This document shows, in pieces, positions 39,765 to 49,667 of a DNA stretch of 64,000 nt. The stretch comes from Tsuneonella litorea (lineage in GTDB: Bacteria; Pseudomonadota; Alphaproteobacteria; Sphingomonadales; Sphingomonadaceae): positions 62,001 to 126,000 of the forward strand of contig NZ_JAOAMV010000007.1 of the NCBI RefSeq assembly GCF_025154015.1, in the 5' to 3' direction. Position 1 is the stretch's first letter; every line of letters starts with the position of its first letter. The position numbers were made by a program, and so were the translations under genes. Under the pieces are notes generated by a model. The model was not told the DNA's origin. It saw only the letters and a program-made list of their open reading frames with translations, and ran no database searches.

Positions 39765-41297
39765 TCAGGGGTTAAGCTGCGCGGCGAGCCACTCGGCGGC
39801 CCTGGCGGGACTCGTCTTGTCCGCGCTCCGGTCGACCATGAAATTGGCCTGCCGCATGGCTGCGACGTCTATCGCGCCGAGGAGCGGGCGGATCGCGGCC
39901 AGGACCCGCTCGTCTTCCGAATGCGCGGTGCCCAGCAGCACGATCGCGTCGTAGTTGGGCAGCGCCTGCTTGGGGTCCGCGAGCACTGTCAGGCGGTCCG
40001 CCGCGATCCGCCCGTCAGAGATGTAGGCGCTGATCACGTCCGCCTCGCCCGAGGCCAGCGCATCGTACATGAAGGTGGGCGAAAACGTCCGCTCGCGCGC
40101 GAAACGCAGGCCGTAGGCACCCTCGACCGCGCGCCATTCGGGCCGCTCGAAGAACTCGGGGTCGCCGCCCACGACGAGCCGGGGCGCGACCCTCGCCAGG
40201 TCGTCCAGCGACGCTATGCCGAGCGCCGAAGCCCGCTCGCCGCGCATCGCGAAGGCGTAGGCGTTTTCGAACCCGAGCCGGCCGAGCAGCAGGACGCCGC
40301 GCTCACCCTCCCACTGCGACAGCGCCGCCAGCATCGCGTCCGGTGCAACGCGGTCGTCGCGCTTCAGCTGGTTCGCCCACAGCGTGCCGGTGTAATCGAC
40401 CGCGACGTCGATCGCCCCGCCCTCGAGCGCGCTCTGGACCACAGCCGAGCCGAGCCCGTCGCGGTAGGCCACGCGGAACCCCGCCGCCTCGAGCCGGCCG
40501 CCGATCAGCCGGGCAAGCACGTACTGTTCGGAAAATCCCTTGGCGCCGATGACGATCGTGTCCGCGGCCGCGCGCGGTCGCTCGTGCCACAGCGCGGCGA
40601 GGAGGCCGAGCGCGATCGCGGCAAGGCCGAGCCAGACGCGCCGGCGGCGGCGGGTCTTGAGGCCGTTTTCGATCAGTGCGAGCAGCCCGTCGGTCGCCAG
40701 CGCGAGGCCCGCCGCCGCGATGCAGCCGGCCAGCACGAGCGACCAGTTCTGGGTCTGGAGCCCGGCGAAGATCGGATCGCCGAGGCTCGGCTGGCCCACC
40801 GTTGTCGACAACGTCGCCGCGCCGATCGTCCAGACCGCCGCCGTGCGCACTCCCGCCATCACGAAAGGCGCGGCGAGCGGGGCCTCGACCAGGCGAAGTT
40901 TCTGCCACGCGGTCATGCCCACCGCGTCGGCCGCCTCGAGGACGCCCGGCGCCATCTCGGCCCGCGCGGTGACCGCGTTGCGCAGGATCGGCAGCAGGGC
41001 ATAGAGCGCCAGCGCAAGCAACGCGGGAAGGAACCCCAGCGTCGGGAGGCTGTCGCCGAACACGCTGCGCAGGGAGAGCAGCACCGGGAAGAACAGTGCG
41101 AGCAGCGCGAGCGCGGGGACGGTCTGGACGAGGCTCGCAAAGCCCAGCGCCGCGCGCCCGACCGTGCGCGAGCGGCTTGCCCAGACCGCCAGCGGCAGCG
41201 CCACCGCGATGCCCAGCGCGAGCGCCGCAGCCGCCAGCAGGACGTGCGCGGCCAGCTTGTCACCGAGCGCGAAGAGGGCGGCGAACGTGTCGCTCAC
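39765..41297 (-). CDS. Osmoprotectant ABC transporter, permease fused to substrate-binding domain
   Basis: 510 residues. The first ~210 are a ProW/OpuBB-type permease with about six membrane helices and the EAA-like loop LEAADAVGMTAWQKLRLVEAPLAAPFVMAG. After one more membrane helix (about 222-240), an OpuAC/OpuBC-type binding domain begins (DTIVIGAKGFSEQYVLARLIGGRLEAAGFRV, then DYTGTLWANQL). The binding lobe therefore sits tethered on the periplasmic face. This fused design is known for glycine betaine/choline-type importers. The ligand box is not readable by eye. It overlaps its ATPase gene by 4 bp. Confidence 0.88.
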   Translation of the reverse strand: MSDTFAALFALGDKLAAHVLLAAAALALGIAVALPLAVWASRSRTVGRAALGFASLVQTVPALALLALFFPVLLSLRSVFGDSLPTLGFLPALLALALYALLPILRNAVTARAEMAPGVLEAADAVGMTAWQKLRLVEAPLAAPFVMAGVRTAAVWTIGAATLSTTVGQPSLGDPIFAGLQTQNWSLVLAGCIAAAGLALATDGLLALIENGLKTRRRRRVWLGLAAIALGLLAALWHERPRAAADTIVIGAKGFSEQYVLARLIGGRLEAAGFRVAYRDGLGSAVVQSALEGGAIDVAVDYTGTLWANQLKRDDRVAPDAMLAALSQWEGERGVLLLGRLGFENAYAFAMRGERASALGIASLDDLARVAPRLVVGGDPEFFERPEWRAVEGAYGLRFARERTFSPTFMYDALASGEADVISAYISDGRIAADRLTVLADPKQALPNYDAIVLLGTAHSEDERVLAAIRPLLGAIDVAAMRQANFMVDRSADKTSPARAAEWLAAQLNP

Positions 41298-42040
41298 CGG
41301 CGCAGCGCCTCGAGCGCGTCGGCCTGCTCGCGCGGGACCGCGACGAGGGCCTGCGCCGCCGGTCCCCCCGCGCCGCCGAGGAGGGCGCCGGGGGGCTCGT
41401 CGGCGACGATCCGCCCGGCCTCCATCACCAGCACGCGGTCGGCCAGCAGCAGCGCTTCGGCCATGTCGTGGGTGACGAGCACGGTCGTGAGGCCAAGCCG
41501 CTCGTGCAGCGCGCGTACGCGCTTGCCGAGCGCATCGCGGGTCACCGGATCGAGCGCGCCGAAAGCCTCGTCGAGCAGCAGCAGTTCAGGCCCGGCGGCC
41601 AGCGCGCGGGCGACCGCGACCCGCTGGCGCTGGCCGCCCGACAGTTCGTCGGGCATCCGCCCGGCGTGCCCCGGCTCAAGGCCGACGAGGTCGAGCAGGT
41701 CCGCGATCCGGCCATCCGGTAGCGGTTCCCCTGCGACCTTCGGGCCGATCCCGACGTTGGCGGCCACGTTCATGTGCGGGAACAGCCCGATCGACTGGAA
41801 CACGTAGCCGATGCGGCGCCTGAGCGCGGCAACCGGCTGGCCGCGGACGTCTTCGCCGGCGACCAGCACGCGTCCCTCGTCGGGCTCGACGAGCCGGTTC
41901 GCCATGCCCAGAAGCGTCGACTTGCCCGATCCCGAGGCGCCCACGAGCGCGACGAACTGGCCCGCCGGAACCGCGAGCGACACCCGGTCGACGGCGGCGA
42001 GCGCGCCGAAGCGCCGGGTCACGTTCTCGTAGGAAATCAT
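41294..42040 (-). CDS. Osmoprotectant (glycine betaine/choline-type) ABC transporter ATP-binding protein
   Basis: 248-residue ABC ATPase: Walker A GASGSGKST (35-43), Q-loop YVFQSIGLFPHMNVAANVG, signature LSGGQRQRVAVARAL, Walker B LLLLDEAFGALDPVTR and switch TVLVTHDMAEALLLADRV. The FQSIGLFPHMTV-type Q-loop is characteristic of the ProV/OpuBA group. It lacks the C-terminal CBS pair of longer ProV proteins. First gene of a two-gene operon with the fused permease/binding protein. Confidence 0.9.
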   Translation of the reverse strand: MISYENVTRRFGALAAVDRVSLAVPAGQFVALVGASGSGKSTLLGMANRLVEPDEGRVLVAGEDVRGQPVAALRRRIGYVFQSIGLFPHMNVAANVGIGPKVAGEPLPDGRIADLLDLVGLEPGHAGRMPDELSGGQRQRVAVARALAAGPELLLLDEAFGALDPVTRDALGKRVRALHERLGLTTVLVTHDMAEALLLADRVLVMEAGRIVADEPPGALLGGAGGPAAQALVAVPREQADALEALRR

Positions 42041-42073
42041 CGCCGCCAGACTAACCGGCGCCGCGCCCCCCGC

Positions 42074-43606
42074 CTAGCTGCGGATCGCGGAAACCGGAAT
42101 CGCCAGGTCGACTTCGAGCCCGTGCGGCAGGAAGCGCCGCTCCATCCGGCCACCCAGCTGCCCCTCGATCGACATCTGCACCAGCCGCGACCCGAAGCCC
42201 TCCGCACCGGGAGCGTCGGTGGAAGGGCCGCCGCGTTCGCGCCAGGTGATGCCCGCTTCGCCGTCACCTTCCGGGCAGTCGATCTCGATGGCAACCTTTC
42301 CGCCTTCGACCGACAGCGCGCCGTACTTGGCGGAGTTGGTGGCGAGTTCGTGAAAGATCAGCGCCAGCGGCGTCGCCGCCCGCGGGCCGATCGAGCAGTC
42401 CTTGCCGCCGATCACGATCCGCTCGCCGCCGTCCGAATAGGGCGCCATCAGCTCGGTCATCAGGCCGCGGAGACTGTCGCCCTTGGCGCCTTCGACGGGG
42501 CGGACGAAGTCGTGCGCCCGGCCCAGCGCCCGGATCGCGTCGATCAGCTCGTCGGCGAACGGGCGCGCCGCTTCGTGCCGCCGCGCGCGGATCGAGACCA
42601 GGCCTGCCACGACGGCGAAGATGTTCTTGATCCGGTGCGACAGTTCGCGCGCCAGCAGGTCGCGGCTTTCGGAAACGCGGTGGCTGCTGTCGATGTCGGT
42701 CAGCGTGCCGTACCAGCGCCGCACCGAGCCGTCGGGGTTGCGGATCGCCAGCGCGCGGGAGAGAGTCCAGCGGAACGAACCGTCTGCCTGCTTGAGGCGA
42801 TATTCGCTTTCGAACGGTTGCCCGGCATCGTAACATTCGCCCCAGTCGGCGAACACGCGATCCGAGTCGTCGGGGTGAACGACGGGGCGCCAGTCGTCGG
42901 TGCAATTGGGCCCATCGATGCCGGTCACCTCGCGCCAGCGCGAATTGAAATAATCGAACGTGCCGTCGCCGTCGGCGGACCAGATGATCGCCGGCAGGAG
43001 ATCGGCGATTTCGCGCATGGCGCGGGCGCCCTCGGCTTCGCGGGTCACGGCGGCGAGGCCCTTGCGGCGCGCGTCGAGCCGCCGCATGACCGCCCTGGCG
43101 AGAACCTGCAGTCCCTCGATCTGAAGCGGGTCGAGGCCCTCGGGCCGGGGCTTGTCGTCGATCACGCAGAGCGCGCCCAGCGGCGCCCCTTCGGGCGAGA
43201 TGAGCGGCGCGCCGGCGTAGAAACGAACGTGCGGTTCGCCGGTAACCAGTTCGTTGTCGGCGAAGCGGGGATCGCTCGAGGCGTCCGTCACGATCATCTC
43301 TTCGCCACGCATCATCGTGTGCGCGCAGAAGCTTTGCTTGCGGGGCGTCGTGCGTAGGTCCAGGCCCTCATGGGTGAGGAAGCGCTGGACGTCGCGCTCC
43401 ACCATACTGACGAACGCCACCGGCGCCTGGCACAGACGTGCCGCAAACCGGGTGATCGCGAGCAGTTCGTCGTCGTCGTCGAGCGCGTCGATCTTGTAGC
43501 TGTCCAGAATCCGGACGCGGGCATCCTCATCGCCAAAAGCGACCGAGGGCTCCTCGCCTGCGGGCGGGCCAGACGATTGCTCGAATTTCACAAGAAGCGA
43601 TCCCAA
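42074..43606 (-). CDS. GAF-PAS sensor histidine kinase, HWE family
   Basis: Cytosolic sensor kinase of 510 residues with no membrane helix. The GAF domain spans about 45-175 (SFCAHTMMRGEEMIVTDASSDPRFADN; FYAGAPLISPEGAPLGALCVID) and the PAS/PAC domain about 200-315. The HWE kinase core has the phospho-acceptor His near 324 in LLARELSHRIKNIFAVVAGL, the N-box IFHELATNSAKYGALS and the defining WxE as TWRERGG. No response regulator is nearby, so it is an orphan. In sphingomonads HWE kinases often feed the general stress response (PhyR/EcfG). Divergent from isovaleryl-CoA dehydrogenase. Confidence 0.92.
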   Translation of the reverse strand: MGSLLVKFEQSSGPPAGEEPSVAFGDEDARVRILDSYKIDALDDDDELLAITRFAARLCQAPVAFVSMVERDVQRFLTHEGLDLRTTPRKQSFCAHTMMRGEEMIVTDASSDPRFADNELVTGEPHVRFYAGAPLISPEGAPLGALCVIDDKPRPEGLDPLQIEGLQVLARAVMRRLDARRKGLAAVTREAEGARAMREIADLLPAIIWSADGDGTFDYFNSRWREVTGIDGPNCTDDWRPVVHPDDSDRVFADWGECYDAGQPFESEYRLKQADGSFRWTLSRALAIRNPDGSVRRWYGTLTDIDSSHRVSESRDLLARELSHRIKNIFAVVAGLVSIRARRHEAARPFADELIDAIRALGRAHDFVRPVEGAKGDSLRGLMTELMAPYSDGGERIVIGGKDCSIGPRAATPLALIFHELATNSAKYGALSVEGGKVAIEIDCPEGDGEAGITWRERGGPSTDAPGAEGFGSRLVQMSIEGQLGGRMERRFLPHGLEVDLAIPVSAIRS

Positions 43607-43747
43607 TTCGCAGGTTATGGCATTTCTGGCTAAACTTCAAGGCGTTAAGAGCCGAAACTGATCTCTGCGAAAATCCTTTGAATTGCGCCATTTGCGCGCG
43701 CAGCAGCGCTGGTCTAGGCGCGGCGCGAAGCAAGCAGAGAGGACCGC

Positions 43748-44914
43748 GTGCGCGCTACCCCCGATTTCGATTTTCAGCTCGGCGAGAGCGCCGAGATGAT
43801 CCGCGACGCGGTCGCCCGCTTCGCCGACGAACAGGTCGCCCCGCTCGCCGAACGGGCGGATCGCGAGGACTGGTTCCCGCAAGAGCTGTGGCCGAAGATG
43901 GGCGAACTGGGCCTCCACGGCATCACGGTGGAAGAGGAATGGGGCGGCCTCGGCCTCGGCTATCTCGAACACGTCATCGCGGTCGAGGAGATCAGCCGCG
44001 CGTCGGCCAGCGTCGGCCTCAGCTACGGCGCGCACTCGAACCTGTGCGTCAACCAGATCCGCCGGTGGGGCACCGACGAGCAGAAGGCGAGGTACCTGCC
44101 GAAACTGATCAGCGGCGAACACGTCGGATCGCTCGCAATGAGCGAGGCGAGCGCCGGGTCCGACGTTGTATCGATGAAATTGAAGGCCGACGCGGTGCAG
44201 GGCGGCTACGTGCTCAACGGCACCAAGTTCTGGATCACCAACGCGACCTATGCCGACACGCTGGTGGTCTATGCCAAGACCGACGGCAGCGCGGGCAGCA
44301 AGGGCATCACCGCGTTTCTGATCGAAAAGGACATGCCCGGTTTCTCGATCGGCCAGAAGATCGACAAGATGGGGATGCGGGGCTCGCCGACCGCCGAGCT
44401 GGTGTTCGACGACTGCGAAGTGCCCGAGGAAAACGTCATGGGCCCGCTGAATGGGGGGGTCGGCGTGCTGATGAGCGGGCTCGATTACGAGCGCGTGGTG
44501 CTCGCCGGGCTGCAGCTCGGGATCATGCAGGCCTGCCTCGACACAGTGATCCCCTACGTCCGCGAGCGTCGGCAGTTCGGCAAGCCCATCGGGGCCTTCC
44601 AGCTGATCCAGGCGAAGGTCGCCGACATGTACGTGGCGCTGCAATCGGCGCGCGCCTATACCTACGCGGTGGCCAAGAGCTGCGACGCCGGTCACACCAC
44701 CCGCTTCGACGCCGCGGGCGCGATCCTGCTGGCGAGCGAGAACGCCTTCCGCGTCGCGGGCGAGGCGGTCCAGGCGCTCGGCGGGGCGGGCTATACCAAG
44801 GACTGGCCGGTGGAGCGTTACCTGCGCGATGCCAAGCTGCTCGACATCGGTGCCGGCACAAACGAGATCCGCCGGATGCTGATCGGGCGCGAGCTGATCG
44901 GCGCGGCGGGCTAG
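43748..44914 (+). CDS. Isovaleryl-CoA dehydrogenase
   Basis: FAD acyl-CoA dehydrogenase of leucine breakdown, 388 residues. The IVD-type features are [42 protein letters not shown], the catalytic Glu in [20 protein letters not shown] (helix G position typical of isovaleryl-CoA dehydrogenases) and the C-terminal [19 protein letters not shown] start at 43748 with AGAGAGGA upstream. The methylcrotonyl-CoA carboxylase gene for the next step lies on the same strand at 46491. Two opposite-strand genes intervene, so the two are not one simple operon. Its stop overlaps that of the DUF2182 gene through CTAG. Confidence 0.92.
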   Translation: MRATPDFDFQLGESAEMIRDAVARFADEQVAPLAERADREDWFPQELWPKMGELGLHGITVEEEWGGLGLGYLEHVIAVEEISRASASVGLSYGAHSNLCVNQIRRWGTDEQKARYLPKLISGEHVGSLAMSEASAGSDVVSMKLKADAVQGGYVLNGTKFWITNATYADTLVVYAKTDGSAGSKGITAFLIEKDMPGFSIGQKIDKMGMRGSPTAELVFDDCEVPEENVMGPLNGGVGVLMSGLDYERVVLAGLQLGIMQACLDTVIPYVRERRQFGKPIGAFQLIQAKVADMYVALQSARAYTYAVAKSCDAGHTTRFDAAGAILLASENAFRVAGEAVQALGGAGYTKDWPVERYLRDAKLLDIGAGTNEIRRMLIGRELIGAAG

Positions 44915-45702
44915 CCGAACAGGATCACGCCGCCCCACGCGAGCATCGCGGCGCCCCCGGCGACCGCGATCGTCCGGCCCCCGGGAAGCAGCTTCTCGGC
45001 CGCGACGAGGAGGGTGAGCAAGGCGATCCACGCGAGGTTCATCACCCCGCCGACGAACAGCAGCAGCATGAGCGCCCAGCAGCAGCCGAGGCAGTATGCG
45101 CCGTGGATGAGCCCCAGTCGCAGCGCGCCGAGCGGACCGGGGCGGAAGTGGCGGGCGAGGAATTCTGCGGGCGAGCGGCAATGATCAAGGCAGGCGCGCT
45201 TGAGCGGGGTGAGCTGGTAGAGGCCCGCGGCGACCAGCACTCCTCCCGAGAGCCAGCGGCTCGCCGATCCCATCGAAGCCATGGAGAGGGCGCCGGACGA
45301 AGCGAGCGCGAGTTGCAGGGCGGCCGCGACCGCCGAGAAGGCCCCCCAGACGACGATGTAGCCGAGGAGGAAGGCAGCTGTCGGCGGTGGCGCCGCACCG
45401 GGCGGCGCCCGGTGCGCGGCCGCGCGGGCATAGAGAAGCACCGTCGGCGCGGCCGAAGGCAGCATCATCGCCACCATCATCACCAGCCACATCGAGAACA
45501 CGAGCAACCCGCCCGCCTCGGGCATCGCCATTGCGTCCATCGTGCCTCGGCTCAAGGGACCGGGGACCAGCGAGAACGTGGTGCCCGCCGCCATTCCCGC
45601 GCCGGCCAGCAGCCAGGCCCATGCGAGCAGCACCAGCAGCGACAGGGCGACGATCGCGACGAGGCGATGCCGGCGCAGCGCGCCTTCCGCCAGCCGTCCC
45701 AT
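44911..45702 (-). CDS. DUF2182 predicted metal-binding integral membrane protein
   Basis: 263 residues with about six or seven membrane helices. Met-rich helix [23 protein letters not shown], the loop [16 protein letters not shown] and the helix [29 protein letters not shown] are the family hallmarks. Met, Cys and His clusters in and near the membrane suggest metal or redox chemistry, which gave the family its predicted name; no activity is established. It lies 10 bp downstream of the DUF1326 gene, its usual partner, and the two form a two-gene operon. Confidence 0.85.
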   Translation of the reverse strand: MGRLAEGALRRHRLVAIVALSLLVLLAWAWLLAGAGMAAGTTFSLVPGPLSRGTMDAMAMPEAGGLLVFSMWLVMMVAMMLPSAAPTVLLYARAAAHRAPPGAAPPPTAAFLLGYIVVWGAFSAVAAALQLALASSGALSMASMGSASRWLSGGVLVAAGLYQLTPLKRACLDHCRSPAEFLARHFRPGPLGALRLGLIHGAYCLGCCWALMLLLFVGGVMNLAWIALLTLLVAAEKLLPGGRTIAVAGGAAMLAWGGVILFG

Positions 45703-45712
45703 CAGGCGCGTT

Positions 45713-46348
45713 TCATGCTGCGCGGACGACGCCGTGGCTGTCTAGGTTGAGATGCGCGAACTGGCCGTAGCTCGACGTCATCTCGACCGGGACGGGACCG
45801 TCCGACTTGCTCGAGGCGGAGCCGATGTCGGCGTATTCGTACTCGAACCCGTCGGGCAGGTGGATGCGCGCGCGCAGTTCGGACCCGTCGACGAGGCTGC
45901 GGATCGGTTCGCCGTCCATCTGGACGTGCCCCGGGATGCGCATTCGCCCCCTGCGGCCCTCGATATCGACCTCGAACTCGATCGGCACGAACATCGGCGG
46001 ATGCATCGTCTCCACGGTCGAGCAGAACACCGCGAACATCGTCGCCATCGGATCGGTGTCGCCCCCGGTCATGATCGTCAGCAGCGCGTTGCGCTGGTCT
46101 TCGGAGGCGCGCTCGTCGACGAAGGCGACCGCCTCGCCGTGGCCTTCGTGGATCGGTCCGGGCCACTTGAACACCGCGCCGATCCTGAGCCCCGAGAGGT
46201 CGACGTCGCCGTGCGTGCCTTCGTCGATCTCCATCCCGAACACCGCGTGGCAGTGGCCCTTGTCGGGCACGCCGCCGAACTGGCAGTTGCAGCCGTAGAC
46301 GCAGGTGCAGTTGACGAGCTGCCTGCCCTTGAGTTTCCAGTAAGTCAT
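45713..46348 (-). CDS. DUF1326 cysteine-rich protein
   Basis: 211 residues, soluble, no signal peptide. An N-terminal cysteine cluster [14 protein letters not shown] (about residues 14-27) and a nearby HCHAVF are good candidate metal ligands. The rest is a beta-rich domain with [33 protein letters not shown] chose the ATG at 46348 because GGAGGA lies 4-9 bases upstream; an in-frame TTG at 46360 would leave that site inside the gene. Function unknown. First gene of the pair with DUF2182. Confidence 0.85.
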   Translation of the reverse strand: MTYWKLKGRQLVNCTCVYGCNCQFGGVPDKGHCHAVFGMEIDEGTHGDVDLSGLRIGAVFKWPGPIHEGHGEAVAFVDERASEDQRNALLTIMTGGDTDPMATMFAVFCSTVETMHPPMFVPIEFEVDIEGRRGRMRIPGHVQMDGEPIRSLVDGSELRARIHLPDGFEYEYADIGSASSKSDGPVPVEMTSSYGQFAHLNLDSHGVVRAA

Positions 46349-46490
46349 CCTGTCCTCCAAAAGACCCAGTCACGTCTGCGCGCGCGGCTGGAGAACGAGA
46401 GTCGCGAGGTTACCACCTGCGGGGTCCGATAGGCAAATCCGGCGCTTGGTGTCTTTGCAGCGGCCGCTTGGCGGGCTAGGCCTCCCGGCC

Positions 46491-48098
46491 ATGACAGCAC
46501 CCGTCCTGACCAGCCGGCTCGACCGCGAAAGCCCCGAGGCGAAGGCCCGTTTCGATCACAACAGGGGCCTTGCCGAGGACCTGCGCGCGCGGGTTGCCGA
46601 GGCCGCGCTCGGCGGGCCGGCCAAGCACCGCGAGCGCCATGTAAGCCGCGGCAAGCTGCTGCCCCGCGAGCGTGTCGAGCGCCTGCTCGATCCGGGCGCG
46701 CCGTTCCTCGAGATCGGCCAGCTCGCCGCCAACGGGATGTACGAGGGCGACGTCAACGGCGCCTCGATGATCTGCGGCATCGGCCGGGTCAGCGGGCGGC
46801 AGGTGATGATCGTCGCCAACGATCCTACCGTGAAGGGCGGCAGCTACTACCCGATGACGGTCAAGAAGCACCTGCGCGCGCAGGAGATCGCGACCGAGAA
46901 CCGGCTGCCGTGCGTCTATCTCGTCGACAGCGGCGGGGCGAACCTGCCTTACCAGGCCGAGGTGTTCCCTGACCGCGAGCATTTCGGGCGCATCTTCTTC
47001 AACCAGGCGAACATGAGCGCAGCTGGCATCCCGCAGATCGCCTGCGTGATGGGCAGCTGCACCGCGGGGGGCGCCTATGTCCCGGCGATGAGCGACGAGA
47101 GCGTGATCGTGCGCGAACAGGGCACCATCTTCCTCGCCGGCCCGCCGCTGGTGAAGGCCGCCACGGGCGAGGAGATCAGCGCCGAGGACCTCGGCGGCGG
47201 CGACCTTCATGCCAGGAAATCGGGCGTCGTCGATCACCTCGCTGAAAACGACGAGCACGCGCTCGCGATCGTGCGGGACATCGTCAGCCACCTCGGCGCG
47301 AACACCGGCGCGGCGACGGACGTGGCCTTGCGCGATCCGCGCCCGCCGAAGTTCGCGGCCGACGACCTCTACGCGCTGATCCCCGACGACGTGCGCGCAC
47401 CCTACGACGTTCACGAGGTGATCGCCCGCATCGTCGACGGGAGCGAGTTCCACGAGTTCAAGGCGCTTTACGGTTCGACGCTGGTCTGCGGCTTCGCGCA
47501 CATCTGGGGCATCCCGGTGGCGATCCTCGCCAACAACGGCGTGCTCTTTTCCGAAAGCGCGCAGAAGGGCGCGCACTTCATCGAGCTTGCCTGCCAGCGG
47601 CGCATCCCGCTGCTGTTCCTTCAGAACATCTCGGGCTTCATGGTCGGCGGCAAGTACGAGGCCGAAGGCATCGCCAAGCACGGCGCCAAGCTCGTCACCG
47701 CGGTCGCCACCGCGACCGTGCCCAAGGTGACCGTCGTGATCGGCGGCAGCTTCGGCGCGGGCAATTACGGCATGGCCGGACGCGCCTATTCCCCGCGGTT
47801 CCTGTTCACCTGGCCCAACGCGCGCATCAGCGTGATGGGCGGCGAGCAGGCGGCCTCGGTGCTCGCCACGGTCCACCGCGATGCGGACAAGTGGACGCCG
47901 GAGGAAGCCGAGGCGTTCAAGGCGCCGATCCGCCAGAAGTACGAGGACGAGGGCAACCCCTACTACGCCACCGCGCGGCTGTGGGACGACGGCGTGATCG
48001 ACCCGGTCCAGACGCGCGACGTCCTCGGCCTCGCCTTCGCCGCCACGCTCGAGGCGCCGATACCCGAGCGCCCCGCGTTCGGCGTGTTCCGGATGTAG
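46491..48098 (+). CDS. Methylcrotonyl-CoA carboxylase, carboxyltransferase (beta) subunit
   Basis: Transfers carboxyl from carboxybiotin to 3-methylcrotonyl-CoA in leucine catabolism. 535 residues, the family length: [102 protein letters not shown] and the C-terminal [17 protein letters not shown]-type block. The LPYQ...[10 protein letters not shown] pattern separates it from propionyl-CoA carboxylase. ATG 46491 is chosen over an in-frame TTG at 46446. The biotin-carrying alpha subunit is not in the window. Confidence 0.93.
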   Translation: MTAPVLTSRLDRESPEAKARFDHNRGLAEDLRARVAEAALGGPAKHRERHVSRGKLLPRERVERLLDPGAPFLEIGQLAANGMYEGDVNGASMICGIGRVSGRQVMIVANDPTVKGGSYYPMTVKKHLRAQEIATENRLPCVYLVDSGGANLPYQAEVFPDREHFGRIFFNQANMSAAGIPQIACVMGSCTAGGAYVPAMSDESVIVREQGTIFLAGPPLVKAATGEEISAEDLGGGDLHARKSGVVDHLAENDEHALAIVRDIVSHLGANTGAATDVALRDPRPPKFAADDLYALIPDDVRAPYDVHEVIARIVDGSEFHEFKALYGSTLVCGFAHIWGIPVAILANNGVLFSESAQKGAHFIELACQRRIPLLFLQNISGFMVGGKYEAEGIAKHGAKLVTAVATATVPKVTVVIGGSFGAGNYGMAGRAYSPRFLFTWPNARISVMGGEQAASVLATVHRDADKWTPEEAEAFKAPIRQKYEDEGNPYYATARLWDDGVIDPVQTRDVLGLAFAATLEAPIPERPAFGVFRM

Positions 48099-48191
48099 CC
48101 CCGCCAAGAAGCTTGCATGGCGCCGATGCCCGCCAAACTTGTTTCTTAGCAAATCCGGTTCCCGCTGCTACGCGGGTCGGGGGAGAGCTAC

Positions 48192-48818
48192 ATGGCGGCG
48201 AGAGGCACGAATGCCGGACACAGGGCGACCCTGCTCTCGCGGCTTGTCCGGCGGCGTTTGATCGCGCTCTATCGCTGGAAGGGCTGGACGCTCGAAGGCG
48301 GGCATCCCGGCGTGCCGAAGTTCGTCATCACCGGTGCGCCGCACACCTCGAACTGGGATTTCGTGTTCTTCATCGGCGCGACGCACACGCTCGGCATCCG
48401 CCCCAGCTTCATGGGCAAGCACACGCTTTTCAAGTGGCCGATGACGCGGTTCATGGAAGACATGGGCGGCATCTCGGTCGATCGCTCGCAGCGCGGATCG
48501 AACTATGTCGAGCAGGTCGCGCACGCGTTCGCGCAGGCCGACGAGCTGGCACTGGTCGTCGCGCCCGAGGGAACGCGCAGCACCGATGGCGAATGGCGCT
48601 CGGGCTTCTGGCACATCGCCCGCGCGGCGGGCGTGCCGATCGTGCCGGCCTGGGTCGACAACGCGACCATGATCGGCGGGTTGGGCGAACCGATCTGGCC
48701 GAGCGACGACCTTGCCGCAGACCTTGCGCGGCTGGCCGAATTCTATCGCGCGAAGTTACCCGGGTGCGGCCGGTTCGAACGTCTCGCGGCACAGGCGGAA
48801 AGGATGGGTGGGGAATGA
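48192..48818 (+). CDS. Lysophospholipid acyltransferase family protein
   Basis: 208 residues with the acyltransferase motifs H51-TSNW-D56 (HX4D) and APEGTRS (124-130), plus VPIVPAWVDN. It lacks an obvious membrane helix and is closer to the short glycerol-acyltransferase-like proteins than to the PlsC at 18000. The start has GGGAGAG upstream. It overlaps the next gene by 4 bp (ATGA), suggesting joint action in lipid metabolism. Exact acyl acceptor unknown. Confidence 0.85.
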   Translation: MAARGTNAGHRATLLSRLVRRRLIALYRWKGWTLEGGHPGVPKFVITGAPHTSNWDFVFFIGATHTLGIRPSFMGKHTLFKWPMTRFMEDMGGISVDRSQRGSNYVEQVAHAFAQADELALVVAPEGTRSTDGEWRSGFWHIARAAGVPIVPAWVDNATMIGGLGEPIWPSDDLAADLARLAEFYRAKLPGCGRFERLAAQAERMGGE

Positions 48819-49609
48819 TCGAAGGGCTGCTGGGCAACGCGGTGATCCTGCTGGGGCTCGTGCTCCTGCTGTGGGCGGTTTCGCTTCAGATAAACGACGT
48901 GTCGTTCATCGACGCGTTCTGGGGCGGGGGAATGGCGCTGCTGGCGCTGGCAAGCTGGCTGCGGCTGGCCGATCCCGGCCCGCTCGCCACGCTGCTCATG
49001 GCAATGACAGTGTTGTGGGGCGGCCGCCTTGCGATCCACCTGTTCCGCCGCTGGCGGCGCGAGGGCGAGGACCCGCGCTATGCCCGGATGATGCGCAAGC
49101 CCCGCGAGCAGGGGCGGTTCGCGATCGCCGCGCTGACCCAGGTGTTCCTCGGCCAGGCTGTGCTGCTGTTCATCGTCTCCAGCCCGGCGCAGGCCGGGAT
49201 CATCGCGGCGGGCGCCGTCCAGCCGATCAGCGGGCTCGCGCTCGTCGGCCTCGCGCTCTGGCTGGTCGGCATCTTCTTCGAATGGGTCGGCGACTGGCAG
49301 CTCGCCCGCTTTCGCGCCGATCCCGCCAGCAAGGGCGAAGTGATGGACCGCGGGCTGTGGCGCTATACCCGGCATCCCAATTACTTCGGCGACGCCTGCG
49401 CGTGGTGGGGCATCTGGCTCGCCGCCGCCAGCGCGGGGTGGTGGATCGCCGCATGGACGGTGGTCGGGCCTCTGTTCCTGACCTTCACCCTCACGCGCTG
49501 GTCGGGCAAGCCGCTGCTCGAGGCGGGCATGGCCAAGCGCCGGCCGGGATATGCCGACTATGTCCGGCGCACCTCGGGATTCTTTCCCCTGCCGCCGAAG
49601 AAGACCTGA
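48815..49609 (+). CDS. DUF1295 integral membrane protein (steroid 5-alpha-reductase/ICMT-like)
   Basis: 264 residues with about six membrane helices. The conserved block near the C-terminus, DRGLWRYTRHPNYFGDACAWWGIW, is the NADPH/SAM-pocket motif shared by DUF1295 proteins, steroid reductases and isoprenylcysteine methyltransferases, and RRPGYADYVRRTSGFFP closes the protein. Probably an inner-membrane lipid-modifying enzyme; reductase versus methyltransferase cannot be settled. Coupled to the acyltransferase gene by an ATGA overlap. Confidence 0.88.
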   Translation: MIEGLLGNAVILLGLVLLLWAVSLQINDVSFIDAFWGGGMALLALASWLRLADPGPLATLLMAMTVLWGGRLAIHLFRRWRREGEDPRYARMMRKPREQGRFAIAALTQVFLGQAVLLFIVSSPAQAGIIAAGAVQPISGLALVGLALWLVGIFFEWVGDWQLARFRADPASKGEVMDRGLWRYTRHPNYFGDACAWWGIWLAAASAGWWIAAWTVVGPLFLTFTLTRWSGKPLLEAGMAKRRPGYADYVRRTSGFFPLPPKKT

Positions 49610-49667
49610 AACATCGGGCCCACTCGTCCGTTGGAATCGGCACAGACGATCGTTTCGGAGAGATTTC

